From: Cyclobacteriaceae bacterium
GTDB taxonomy: Bacteria; Bacteroidota; Bacteroidia; Cytophagales; Cyclobacteriaceae
NCBI GenBank assembly: GCA_026129485.1
Contig: JAHCHY010000009.1
Span: forward strand, 111,359 to 175,358
Length of the DNA stretch: 64,000 bases
Direction: 5' to 3'
Numbering within the stretch: position 1 is the first letter of the stretch; every line of letters begins with the position of its first letter. Both the position numbers and the translations under genes were made by a program. The notes beneath the pieces were generated by a model, which worked only from the letters and a program-made list of their open reading frames with translations, did no database searches and was not told the origin of the DNA. Positions 35,165 to 43,370 of this stretch are shown piece after piece.

Positions 35165-36955
35165 ATGCACACCAGAAGCCTACTTTCCTGTATTGTTCTT
35201 GTGCTGGTGGCCAGCACAGGTTGGGCACAAAAAGTAAAATACAAAGATCTGATCGAGCTGCTTAACGCCCGGAATTACGAGTTGGCAGAATCGCACCTGA
35301 AGCGATACCTGAAAGAAAATACGGATAATGTAAGCGCTTACCTGTATATGGGTATCATTTACCAGGATAAATCGCAGCGTAACGACATCCTGAAACAGCC
35401 TGATGTTCTTGTGGATAATATTGATTCCGCGATTTTCTTCCTGGAGAAAGTGGCGCCTATGATTACCGAACGCGAGCTGAAACGCAACGATAATAACTAC
35501 CAGATGTATTTGCGCAGGGATGCGCGTACAGCAGAGTTTGCCATCAAGCTATCGGATGTAACCCTGGATATCGAAACGCGCCTGAAGAATCTCCGGACGC
35601 GTAAGGAGAGGGTGAATAGCCTGAATGATTATTTCAGGGCGACCGAACGCCAGTATAACAGCACGCAGGAAATATATAAACAGGTGCAGGGCCGGTTTGT
35701 GAGCGATAAGGAGTTTTACCTGCAAATGAATGATGCGGTTACCAACGACCTTAAACGCATTGGTCTTACGTTCGATAGTGCGCAAACCTCGTTCAAAAAT
35801 TACCGTGGCGTATTGGAAACGATGGGTAAGGTACCTTACAATCAGAATATTACACTTGTTGAAATAACAGATTTTAAAAAAGACGGGGGTACAGATGTTG
35901 ATTTTCTTAAAAATGATCTGCGTTTCTGGGATTATGGTAAATGGGTAAAATCTACCCTGGAAGTATATCAGCATGAAATCGTTCCGTTGCGTGAACATCT
36001 CGTTTCCTATGATATCGAGTTAAACAAGCTTGCGCAGAAGCTCAAGACCGATTCCGTTTCAGTAAAAAGCGATCTCACAAAGCTTTTAGATAAAATCTTG
36101 TTTAAGCAGCTTACCCGATTTGATCCAGATCCATTGCCTGCCGGTGTGTTTAATATGAAAGCGGCAGAGCTGGAGTATCGTTCAGATTGGGTTGCCAACA
36201 AACATAAGCGCGATACAGCGGGATTAGCTACCCGGCTTGAAATTCTGAAGCAGGAAGCAAAAGGTATAAGCAAGCTGGATAGCATTTCGTCTTTACTGCT
36301 TGCCCGCAACTTTGAAAAAGACCTGAAGGATTATAATCATTTTATTACAAAAGCTTACGGTACTGAAGCCGTACTTAAGAATTATATCAGGTCAACACAC
36401 GATCTGGCCCAGCGCGATAAAGCGTTGAAGCTGCAGGAAGTTATACGGGTTGAAAAAGAGCTGAAGTGGCTGGTGCATGACTCAGATTCTATTCCGCTTA
36501 CCACCGAAGCGCCCGCCAGCCAGTTTAAACCATTGGTAATTGTGCCGGATAAATTCACGCTCGGCTTAAAGTACCGGGACTCCCTGGCTACCGGTTATCT
36601 GTATAATATAACACCGCAACACCAGCCTACCGTAGCTGTGTCCTTCCCGGTGGAAACCGTAGTCTTTAAGAAGCGTTACCTGCCGGTGCTAAAGGGAATG
36701 GGGCTTCAGCCCAAACCAGATTTGTTCCTGGCACTGGTCTACTCCGAAACGTCTGACAAAAACGGGTTCCCGGCCACCCTCGCTAAGGTGGACAAGGCCA
36801 AAGGTTTGGTATGGAGCCTGAATTACCGGTTGGAGCAAAAGCCTTCCGAGCTTTTGTACAGTGTGGACACAGGCGAAGTGATGATTAAGCTTACCTTTCC
36901 AACCGGTGAGCAAAAGCTTTTTGTACTTGATAAAAATGGTAAAAAGATCCAGTAG
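35165..36955 (+). CDS. secreted TPR/coiled-coil protein of unknown function
   Basis: A 596-residue exported protein with a signal peptide (MHTRSLLSCIVLVLVASTGWAQ). TPR-like helices follow at about 25-95 (LIELLNARNYELAESHLKRYLKENTDNVSAYLYMGIIY), then a long helical region with coiled-coil character (about 110-440), and a C-terminal beta-rich segment (about 455-596) with KPLVIVPDKFTLGLKYRDS. No catalytic motif is visible. It is transcribed alone, divergent from the fucose operon and ending one base from the M1 peptidase stop (convergent). I can say only that it is a periplasmic or surface scaffold-like protein. Confidence 0.75.
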   Translation: MHTRSLLSCIVLVLVASTGWAQKVKYKDLIELLNARNYELAESHLKRYLKENTDNVSAYLYMGIIYQDKSQRNDILKQPDVLVDNIDSAIFFLEKVAPMITERELKRNDNNYQMYLRRDARTAEFAIKLSDVTLDIETRLKNLRTRKERVNSLNDYFRATERQYNSTQEIYKQVQGRFVSDKEFYLQMNDAVTNDLKRIGLTFDSAQTSFKNYRGVLETMGKVPYNQNITLVEITDFKKDGGTDVDFLKNDLRFWDYGKWVKSTLEVYQHEIVPLREHLVSYDIELNKLAQKLKTDSVSVKSDLTKLLDKILFKQLTRFDPDPLPAGVFNMKAAELEYRSDWVANKHKRDTAGLATRLEILKQEAKGISKLDSISSLLLARNFEKDLKDYNHFITKAYGTEAVLKNYIRSTHDLAQRDKALKLQEVIRVEKELKWLVHDSDSIPLTTEAPASQFKPLVIVPDKFTLGLKYRDSLATGYLYNITPQHQPTVAVSFPVETVVFKKRYLPVLKGMGLQPKPDLFLALVYSETSDKNGFPATLAKVDKAKGLVWSLNYRLEQKPSELLYSVDTGEVMIKLTFPTGEQKLFVLDKNGKKIQ

Positions 36956-36956
36956 C

Positions 36957-38807
36957 TTATTGTGTTGGATCTTTGTACGCTTTTGCCTCGGTTAATACTT
37001 TCAGGTTGTCTTTTCGGTTAATGTCGGCCATACGTTGGCTCGGATCAATTTCAATAGATTGAATCTCGCCTGATTTCCGGTTTACCTGTACGTTATAGGT
37101 CGGGTATACCCACGGCCAGTCCGGAAGCATGCTGCGCCTGGTATTCTTATCTTCAACCGGCTTTGATCCTAATTGCTCATTCAACGGGATATAAAACAGT
37201 TCTTTTCTGCCATCCGTATAGGTTACGAGGAGGTCAACCGGCATGGGGAATTCTCCTATGCGCTGAAGCTCAATGATGGTATTGCCATCGGCTTCGGTAA
37301 CAGAGCCGACACCGTAATCGATCCGCTTCGTGGTTTGGATCCAGTAGCGGTAATACCAATGCAATTGCTGACCGGAAACTTTCTCCATAATCCTGACAAA
37401 ATCGTTCGGCTCCGGGTGTCTCATTTTCCAGGTGTTGTAATACAGCTTCATGCCTTTATAAAAATGATCATCGCCAACCAGGTATTTGAGCTGTTGCAGA
37501 AAAACTGCCCCCATGCTGTAAGCTGCCGTACTGTACGCGCGGTTGGTTGTAAAATGATCGGAATGTTGAATGGCGGGTTCCTGCAAGCCGCTGCTTACCA
37601 GGCTAAAATACCCGGCATAGCTTCCTTCGTGATTAGTGGTCTTGTTGTTAATAGATGCCGATGCTTCACCACTGGCAAAACTGGTAAATCCTTCATCCAT
37701 CCAGGCATAAAGCGCCTCGTTCGAGGCAAGTGTCATCTGGTACCAACTGTGGGCAACTTCGTGTGTCATGGTACCGATTACACCGGCCTGGCTGCCCTCA
37801 CCCAGGATTAAGGTGCACATGGGGTATTCCATACCACCATCACCACCCTGGATAACGGAATAGGTATCGAACGGATACTTGCCAAAAGTTTCATTTAAAA
37901 ACTGGAATACTTTTACAGCGACAGGCTGCATGTTCTTCCAGGTGGTTGCAGTTTTTTCATTCTTCTGGTAAAAGAAGTGAAGCTCAGGCCCGTTGGGTAC
38001 CTGTATCTTGTCATGCGTATAATCCGGATCGGCCGCCCAGGCAAAATCAATTACATCTTTGGCAACAAAGTGCCACGTTAAATCGCCTTTAGGTCTTTTA
38101 ACAGCTGTACCGGGCTTTTCATAGCCATGACCTACTGCTTCCGGGTTTTGCAGCTTGCCGGTTCCCCCAATAACAAATTTCGGATCAAGCGTGATCTTCA
38201 CATCGAAGTCGCCCCACACGCCATGAAACTCGCGCGCCACATATTGATAAGCATGCCAGCCCTGGTAATCATATTCAGCTAATTTGGGATACCATTGTGT
38301 CATGGAATAAGAAATGCCTTCGCGGTTGTCGCGCCCCGATCTGCGGATTTGTACCGGCACCTGCGCTTCAAAAGTCATGTCGAACGTGGTTTTGGTTTTA
38401 GGTAACATCGGTTTTGCCAGTGTTACTTCCAGGATAGTGCCGTTTACTTTGTAGGTAACAGCTTTGCCATCCTGCTTCAGCGATTGAATGTGCTGATAGC
38501 CGATTTCATCGGGGCCCAGCTTGGAGATACGATCCATTACCCTGCGATCGGGGTCGGCAATGGTTCGGGAGCGTACATCCATCATGCTTCCCGGCTGAAA
38601 GGCATTAAAGAACAAGTGGTAATAAACCTTGGTAAGTGTATCGGGCGAGTTGTTGTGATATACTAATTTCTGATCGCCAGTCAGCTTATGATTTTGGGTG
38701 TTGAGCTGCACATTCATGCTGTACTCCACCCGTTGCTGCCAGCGGTAATCCTGCGCATAGGCAGATGTAACAAGCATCAAAAACAAAAAGCCGGTAGAAA
38801 TTTTCAT
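36957..38807 (-). CDS. M1 family zinc aminopeptidase, exported
   Basis: Exported metallopeptidase of the gluzincin type. From the preferred ATG at 38807 a signal peptide runs MKISTGFLFLMLVTSAYAQ; an in-frame ATG four codons upstream is possible. The zinc site is intact: THEVAHSWYQM (HEXXH) with the third ligand in YAWMDEGF, and the exopeptidase loop GGMEYPM resembles GxMEN. The N-terminal beta-domain (about 25-250) and the C-terminal part fit Bacteroidota M1 members of about 600-620 residues. Transcribed alone; its stop meets the TPR gene's stop. Confidence 0.93.
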   Translation of the reverse strand: MKISTGFLFLMLVTSAYAQDYRWQQRVEYSMNVQLNTQNHKLTGDQKLVYHNNSPDTLTKVYYHLFFNAFQPGSMMDVRSRTIADPDRRVMDRISKLGPDEIGYQHIQSLKQDGKAVTYKVNGTILEVTLAKPMLPKTKTTFDMTFEAQVPVQIRRSGRDNREGISYSMTQWYPKLAEYDYQGWHAYQYVAREFHGVWGDFDVKITLDPKFVIGGTGKLQNPEAVGHGYEKPGTAVKRPKGDLTWHFVAKDVIDFAWAADPDYTHDKIQVPNGPELHFFYQKNEKTATTWKNMQPVAVKVFQFLNETFGKYPFDTYSVIQGGDGGMEYPMCTLILGEGSQAGVIGTMTHEVAHSWYQMTLASNEALYAWMDEGFTSFASGEASASINNKTTNHEGSYAGYFSLVSSGLQEPAIQHSDHFTTNRAYSTAAYSMGAVFLQQLKYLVGDDHFYKGMKLYYNTWKMRHPEPNDFVRIMEKVSGQQLHWYYRYWIQTTKRIDYGVGSVTEADGNTIIELQRIGEFPMPVDLLVTYTDGRKELFYIPLNEQLGSKPVEDKNTRRSMLPDWPWVYPTYNVQVNRKSGEIQSIEIDPSQRMADINRKDNLKVLTEAKAYKDPTQ

Positions 38808-38879
38808 AAGTTGGATCATTTAACGGATTGAAAAATATCAAAAGCGGCTGTATGATCAAACCGGTTTTACAGGTAGGTC

Positions 38880-39821
38880 TTAAAATTCAATGCGTTTGGA
38901 AATACTGGCGGAAATGTAGCCGCTGCTTTCCAGCGAAACAGGTTCACCCGGAAGGGCACGGGGAATGTTATAGGAATAGCTGAGCAGGAGTGTCCAGTTA
39001 TTTATGCTGACGGAAACAGGAGCTGAAAAGGAATAGTTGAGTACGCCAAATCGGGTGGTCTCCTGCTCGTAATACAGCGGCAGGTTTCTTCTTACGCGAT
39101 AAATGATCCCGATGTAGGTTCGGGCATACGGAATCCATTCGGTTATCTGCTCGCTGCCATACAGTACTGAAGCAGTAGGATAGAATGCCAAACGATCAAT
39201 CGGGCCAAGCTTGGTTTTTTCGAAATTCAGCATAAGCGATGGATTGATGCGATGCGCTACTTTATCACCAAAAAAGAACTGGTAATCCAGCCGGAAGGTT
39301 ACCCATTTCGTGTCAAAGAAATTGGATATGCCTGCGCTGCTTTTGTAAGCGATGTAGTCGTCTTCGCCAAGGCCAGCGTACAGATACCGGTTGTATTCAG
39401 CCATAACCGACCACCATGTGGCCGGGCTTGCCAGGTAGCCGCCAGACAGTACGGTGAGATAATATTGCGGATCGTACTCCTTACTCCAGTACCCGGTATA
39501 GTCAGCATAAAGCCCCGATTTATGATAAAACGAAACACCGGGCGCCACACCAAACTGGTTAAAGCCCAACGTACGGCTGGCCGCTACCACATTGCTGTTA
39601 TAACCAAGCCGCATGATCAGCTGCGATTTAACGGCCGGCACAGGGACATTGATCAGGCTATCGATCAAAGAAAGAAAGCCGGTGTCGCCACTGGCTATCA
39701 GTGAGTCCAGCTCGGCAATATAAGGATCGTTTAAAAGCAGCGAATCAGCTTGCTGACCCCGTGCGGGAATCGTGCAAGCTGAAACGAATACAACGCCCAG
39801 CCAGAATTTTTTTAACTCCAC
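38880..39821 (-). CDS. exported outer-membrane-like protein of a sigma operon
   Basis: A 313-residue protein with an N-terminal signal (about 1-22) from a GTG start at 39821; I find no ATG that keeps the signal peptide. The mature part begins with a helical piece (about 25-75) and then shows many aromatic amphipathic strands (YADYTGYWSKEY, WWSVMAEYNRYLYAGLG, FRLDYQFFFGDK), ending SISKRIEF, as in an outer-membrane barrel of about 12 strands. The family is not recognised. It is the last of four genes read in the same direction after an ECF sigma factor, a one-TM protein and a Spy-like protein, so it may be an envelope-stress target. Confidence 0.6.
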   Translation of the reverse strand: MELKKFWLGVVFVSACTIPARGQQADSLLLNDPYIAELDSLIASGDTGFLSLIDSLINVPVPAVKSQLIMRLGYNSNVVAASRTLGFNQFGVAPGVSFYHKSGLYADYTGYWSKEYDPQYYLTVLSGGYLASPATWWSVMAEYNRYLYAGLGEDDYIAYKSSAGISNFFDTKWVTFRLDYQFFFGDKVAHRINPSLMLNFEKTKLGPIDRLAFYPTASVLYGSEQITEWIPYARTYIGIIYRVRRNLPLYYEQETTRFGVLNYSFSAPVSVSINNWTLLLSYSYNIPRALPGEPVSLESSGYISASISKRIEF

Positions 39822-39833
39822 AAATTCTATAAG

Positions 39834-40337
39834 TTAATTTCGCTGCTGCTTAAGCCGCTGGTTACGTTCGCGAATGGTTTCATTACGCTGCTGCATGAGC
39901 CTGCGTTGCTGAATCTGGTCGCGTATCAATTGCTGAAATTCGCCTTCCGCCTTGCGCAGGTTTAAAACCTGCTGGGCTGTGATAACTTTCAGCAACCGGT
40001 CAGAATACGTTTTTTCGAGATCAAGCTCGCGCTGCTTTAGCTCAAGGCCGAGCTTTACAAGAGAAGCATCCTTTTCGGGATCCTGCCCCGGCTTTAATTG
40101 TTTGCGTGCATCCATCAGCTCCTGGCGCAATGCCCTGCGTTTGTCCGAAAACTCGCGGTACACCGGCCAGAATCTTTCAGCCTGTTCAGTAGTAAGTCCA
40201 AGTTTCTCCGAGATGTATGCAATCCGTAAGGCATTAATTTTTTCAAGCGCCTTGGGATCTTGCTCCGCTTCAGGCTGATCCTGGGCCATTACCGTGCTGC
40301 TGATCAACCAAACCCCAATCATCAATAGCTTCTTCAT
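39834..40337 (-). CDS. Spy/CpxP-like periplasmic protein
   Basis: A 167-residue exported helical protein. From the ATG at 40337 there is a signal peptide (MKKLLMIGVWLISSTVMAQ). The mature part is almost all helix and very rich in Gln, Arg, Glu and Leu, with LGLTTEQAERFWPVYREFSDKRRALRQEL and a late QRRLMQQRNETIRERNQRLKQQ. The LTxEQ motif and layout are those of Spy/CpxP/ZraP-like chaperone-sensors found beside ECF sigma genes in Bacteroidota. The longer frame starting upstream would overlap the one-TM gene and lose the signal peptide. Confidence 0.8.
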   Translation of the reverse strand: MKKLLMIGVWLISSTVMAQDQPEAEQDPKALEKINALRIAYISEKLGLTTEQAERFWPVYREFSDKRRALRQELMDARKQLKPGQDPEKDASLVKLGLELKQRELDLEKTYSDRLLKVITAQQVLNLRKAEGEFQQLIRDQIQQRRLMQQRNETIRERNQRLKQQRN

Positions 40338-40353
40338 ATAATTTATATTGAGA

Positions 40354-40767
40354 CTACAAATTTTCCAGTTCAATAAGTTCGTTCTCCAGTAAATCGAGAT
40401 CGCTGTTATCAGTAGTAAAGGTTGAATACACGCGATCTTCAAAATCCAGTACATCATCTTCATTCCATTCCGTTATTTCCTCGGTATCTTCCCATGCAAA
40501 TTCGGTATTATCCAGGTAGGCAATCAGCTCTTCGGTATTGATGCCCGCCAGCTGATCTTCAAAAGGCTGCGTGGCCTGATCGGAGAACCAGAAAACGCCC
40601 GCTGCTATAAAAGCCACTACAGGCAAGGCAAACTTTAAAACCGGTATCCAAATGGTATGAGATTTCGGCTTCGTAATCCTTGCCTGAATGATACCCGGCA
40701 ACTGATCAAAATAACCATCAGGCGCTTTGAACGGGTCTTTTTTCGGTATGTCTTCCAGCTTTTTCAT
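40354..40767 (-). CDS. one-TM protein next to ECF sigma factor (anti-sigma-like)
   Basis: A 137-residue protein with a cytoplasmic start containing PKKDPFKAPDGYFDQLP (about 8-24), one membrane helix (about 43-62, PVLKFALPVVAFIAAGVFWF) and a very acidic extracytoplasmic tail (about 65-137; many Asp and Glu). The FKAPDGYFDxLP motif is common in proteins beside Bacteroidota ECF sigma factors, and the topology suits an anti-sigma factor, though no zinc motif is present. It lies 36 bases after the sigma gene and 16 before the Spy-like gene. Confidence 0.7.
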   Translation of the reverse strand: MKKLEDIPKKDPFKAPDGYFDQLPGIIQARITKPKSHTIWIPVLKFALPVVAFIAAGVFWFSDQATQPFEDQLAGINTEELIAYLDNTEFAWEDTEEITEWNEDDVLDFEDRVYSTFTTDNSDLDLLENELIELENL

Positions 40768-40803
40768 TTTTCGTTTGCTATGACTTCACAATCTACCTGA
40801 GGT

Positions 40804-41343
40804 TTAATCAGCACTTAGATAATCTTCAATTTTTTTAACGGCATGGTGAAAGCTGGCCTTTAAGGCGCCCACACTGGTGCTGGTTATCCGCGACATGTCT
40901 TCATACGAAAGCTCGTCAAAGTATTTCATATTAAAAACGGCTCTTTGCTTGTCGGGCAGGGTTAGCAATGCCTTCTGTAATTTCTTTTGAATTTCATCGC
41001 CCGATAATTCGGGCATGGCATCTAATTTACCGGCAAGCTGGCCGCTGATGTCTTCAATGGGCAGGAAGAAACGCTTTCGTTTCTTGTTCAGAAATGTAAG
41101 GCACTCGTTCGTGGCGATCCGATAAATCCAGGTAAAAAGCTGCGAGTCTTCGCGAAAGCCGTTTATAGCTTTATGCACTTTAATGAAAACTTCCTGCGTA
41201 ACATCATCCGCATCGTCATGGTCGATAACCATTTTGCGCACGTGGCCATATACCCGTTGCTGGTAGGCACGTACCAGCAGGTTGAACCCGTAATTGCGGG
41301 TTTCGGGGTTACGGATTTTCAGGAGCAGGTCTTTGTCTTCCAA
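40804..41343 (-). CDS. ECF RNA polymerase sigma factor (RpoE-like)
   Basis: A 179-residue sigma factor. Region 2 covers about 20-95 (RAYQQRVYGHVRKMVIDHDDADDVTQEVFIKVHKAI), and region 4 about 115-175 (KALLTLPDKQRAVFNMKYFDELSYEDMSRITSTSVGALKASFHHA). The start codon is TTG at 41343; it gives the common N-terminus EDKDLLLKIRNPETR. A TATCTTTA box (41372-41379) lies upstream on the minus strand. It leads a four-gene unit with a one-TM regulator, a Spy-like protein and a barrel, a layout known from envelope-stress sigma systems. Confidence 0.88.
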   Translation of the reverse strand: MEDKDLLLKIRNPETRNYGFNLLVRAYQQRVYGHVRKMVIDHDDADDVTQEVFIKVHKAINGFREDSQLFTWIYRIATNECLTFLNKKRKRFFLPIEDISGQLAGKLDAMPELSGDEIQKKLQKALLTLPDKQRAVFNMKYFDELSYEDMSRITSTSVGALKASFHHAVKKIEDYLSAD

Positions 41344-41392
41344 GGGAAGCTCGGGTTTGGGCCTTTGACCTTAAAGATACAACAAGGTTTAA

Positions 41393-42466
41393 TTACGGGT
41401 TTATTTTTTCAAGCAGGTCAACCAAAAGCTCGTAGGTTTCCTTGGAATGTGTGGGGAAGTTGGCAAAGCGAAGCTGCGATTTCTTTTTATCCCCGTAACC
41501 ATCCCCGGCCTGTAATCCATGCTCAGCCAGAAATTTAGCAATAGTTTCTGTTGCATCTCCGGCTTGCGCTACTATTACCGTTTGCGAACGAAGCTCCGGA
41601 TCGGCCACAAATGGTTTTGCTGCCGGGTGGTTTTGCAAAGCGTGGTACAGAATAGCGGCTTTGTACTCGGTTTCCTTGCAGATGGTGTGCATACCACGTT
41701 TCAAAAAATCGCTGACTACCCGACCGAGCAGGTAGATACCCAACACATTAGGTGTTTCGGGAGTTTGATTTTTTTTGGCATTGGCGATAAGGGTAGGCAG
41801 GCTATGATATGTGCCGATGTTTACCCCGCGCTGTTGCAACTGTTCCGCTTTGGCAATGCACCTTTCGTTTACAATCCACACCCCAAGCCCGGCCGGTAAG
41901 CCAAATCCTTTTTGCACGGAAAAGAATACCGAATCGATTTTGGTGTAATCAAACTTCGGATAGGGCAGGGATGAAACAGCATCTACTACAATAAGCGCAT
42001 CCGGGTGTTGTTCCCTGAACGAATGAATAAAATCAAGCGGAAGCGAGACCCCGGTGCTGGTTTCGTTATGTGTTAGCGCGATCAATTCAGGTGTGCTTGT
42101 TGGTGAATAGCTAATAAACCCCTGACCAGCCGGAACTTCAATCTTATGCGCCTGCCTGCCTGACTGGGCAGCGATTTCATGATAACGCTTGGAGAACGAA
42201 CCGTTAACAAAATGCAAAGAGGATTCTGCTACGAGGTTTTGAATGCTGCGCTCCCATATTTCCGTGGCGGAGCCGGCAAAAAGTATGTGATAGCCTTCCG
42301 GCAATTCAAGCAGCTCTTTCAGGCCATCTGTTGCATGTTTGCTTATTTTCTCAAAGGCAGCGCTTCGGTGCGAAAGGGAAGGAATGCCTTCGCGGAAAGC
42401 TTTGCGTGCATGATCTTCAACAGTAAAATAAAGCTGAGATGGGCCGGGAGTAAAGTTGATCTGCAT
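41393..42466 (-). CDS. class V aminotransferase, phosphoserine aminotransferase-like
   Basis: PLP-dependent aminotransferase of 357 residues. The N-terminus INFTPGPSQLYFTVEDHARKAF and the PLP lysine in SVQKGFGLPAGLGVW (about 170-184) are those of the Bacteroidota SerC/alanine-glyoxylate type. ALTHNETSTG holds the substrate-binding residues. Proximity to the serA fusion (about 900 bases away) supports a role as phosphoserine aminotransferase in serine synthesis. The ATG at 42466 is the normal start; the longer frame adds a nonconserved 24 residues. An alternative is serine-glyoxylate or alanine-glyoxylate aminotransferase. Confidence 0.82.
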   Translation of the reverse strand: MQINFTPGPSQLYFTVEDHARKAFREGIPSLSHRSAAFEKISKHATDGLKELLELPEGYHILFAGSATEIWERSIQNLVAESSLHFVNGSFSKRYHEIAAQSGRQAHKIEVPAGQGFISYSPTSTPELIALTHNETSTGVSLPLDFIHSFREQHPDALIVVDAVSSLPYPKFDYTKIDSVFFSVQKGFGLPAGLGVWIVNERCIAKAEQLQQRGVNIGTYHSLPTLIANAKKNQTPETPNVLGIYLLGRVVSDFLKRGMHTICKETEYKAAILYHALQNHPAAKPFVADPELRSQTVIVAQAGDATETIAKFLAEHGLQAGDGYGDKKKSQLRFANFPTHSKETYELLVDLLEKINP

Positions 42467-42807
42467 AGGATTTTTTCGAGTTGTAAAGGTAGCAGTCGAA
42501 TAGTTGTGGTGATGGGTTCCTACAAAAAAAATACACAATAATCAATGTTTTCATTTCAATAGAATGTGCTCAACTTTGCATCATAAAATCCACCTGGATT
42601 TGGGACACGTTTGCTGAACCTAACATTTAAAACAATACCGAGTGAAGTCCGGGGACAAAACCAGGCCTCACCCTCCCGATAGCTATCGGGAGGGCCTCGC
42701 CCGAAAAGCAGGATAACAGTGGAAGGTTGCGGCCGAAGGACAGCTCAAAACTTGTCTTCATTGGGGTTCAGAAACACCTCTCCGGATCCGGTGGATTTTG
42801 TTTTTCT
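42467..42807. other. 341-base intergenic region, palindrome-rich, no gene recognised
   Basis: This holds the upstream sequences of the SerC-like gene (minus, TACCTTTA box at 42484-42491) and of the NTF2-like gene (plus). From about 42640 it is noticeably GC-rich compared with neighbouring spacers and carries GTCCGGGGAC (42647-42656), the perfect palindrome at 42671-42694, and CCGGATCCGG (42782-42791). This resembles a structured RNA, but I cannot match it to a known class. Confidence 0.5.
42671..42694. repeat. perfect 24-base palindrome
   Basis: CCCTCCCGATAG (42671-42682) is the exact reverse complement of CTATCGGGAGGG (42683-42694). The core CCGATAGCTATCGG recurs as CCGATAGCCATCGG at 63678-63691 with different arms. 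Confidence 0.9.
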
Positions 42808-43224
42808 ATGAAAGCGCTGTTTACCATAGTATTACTTTTTGCTCTTACCTGTTCATTCGCACAACAGGAACAACAACTTCTTGATTTCGAAAAACAGATT
42901 GAAACCGCTGTAGTAAATGCAGATATTCCGTTTCTGCAAAAAACCTATGCCGATGATTTCCGGTTTAAGCATGGCACCGGTCATATCGATTCAAAAACAT
43001 CGTGGCTGAATGATGTAGAGAAGAACAAGGGAAAATTTGTATCCAGAAATGTAGATGCGGCCGAAGCCGAGCTGCATGGAGATATTGGCATTACACAAGG
43101 CACTATAACCGTTACCCGAAAAGACAGCTCTTACACTATTCACTATGTGCGCGTGTACCGAAGGGCTGGTAATGCGTGGGAGCTGTTCATGCACCGCACG
43201 GTACAACAGGAGAATTATAAGTAG
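42808..43224 (+). CDS. exported NTF2-like (DUF4440-type) protein
   Basis: A 138-residue protein with a signal peptide (MKALFTIVLLFALTCSFAQ) and an NTF2-like alpha+beta cone domain (DFEKQIETAVVNADIPFLQKTYADDFRFKHGTGH, then GNAWELFMHRTVQQ). Members of this group are periplasmic and of unknown function, with possible ligand binding in the cone. I chose the ATG at 42808, since the upstream extension in frame has no signal peptide character. It is transcribed alone between the two serine-synthesis genes, which run in the opposite direction. Confidence 0.75.
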   Translation: MKALFTIVLLFALTCSFAQQEQQLLDFEKQIETAVVNADIPFLQKTYADDFRFKHGTGHIDSKTSWLNDVEKNKGKFVSRNVDAAEAELHGDIGITQGTITVTRKDSSYTIHYVRVYRRAGNAWELFMHRTVQQENYK

Positions 43225-43244
43225 AGATTCAATTAACCGCTGAG

Positions 43245-43267
43245 GCCTGCCTACCGGTCAGGCAGGC
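43245..43267. repeat. inverted repeat GCCTGCCT...AGGCAGGC
   Basis: GCCTGCCT (43245-43252) and AGGCAGGC (43260-43267) with seven bases between (ACCGGTC). Around it the flanks (CCGCTGAG... and GCGAAGTCGCTAAGG) loosely mirror TTTGCGCCACTGCGTCTTTTCGG at 43339-43361, so a small palindrome seems nested in a larger, decayed inverted repeat. It may help to separate the convergent NTF2-like and serA genes. Confidence 0.5.
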
Positions 43268-43370
43268 GCGAAGTCGCTAAGGATCGATATTTCCTTCACA
43301 ATAGTTTGTTGTCAACTACTTACTGCTTATCGATAAACCTTTGCGCCACTGCGTCTTTTCGGTTTAAAAA

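Noticed and set aside
42640-42720. Possible RNase P RNA or cobalamin riboswitch
   Set aside because: GAGTGAAGTCCGGGGAC looks superficially like RNase P or B12-riboswitch words, but the remaining conserved blocks (for RNase P the ACAGAAA region; for B12 the GCCACTG and AGGAGACCTGCC boxes) are missing.
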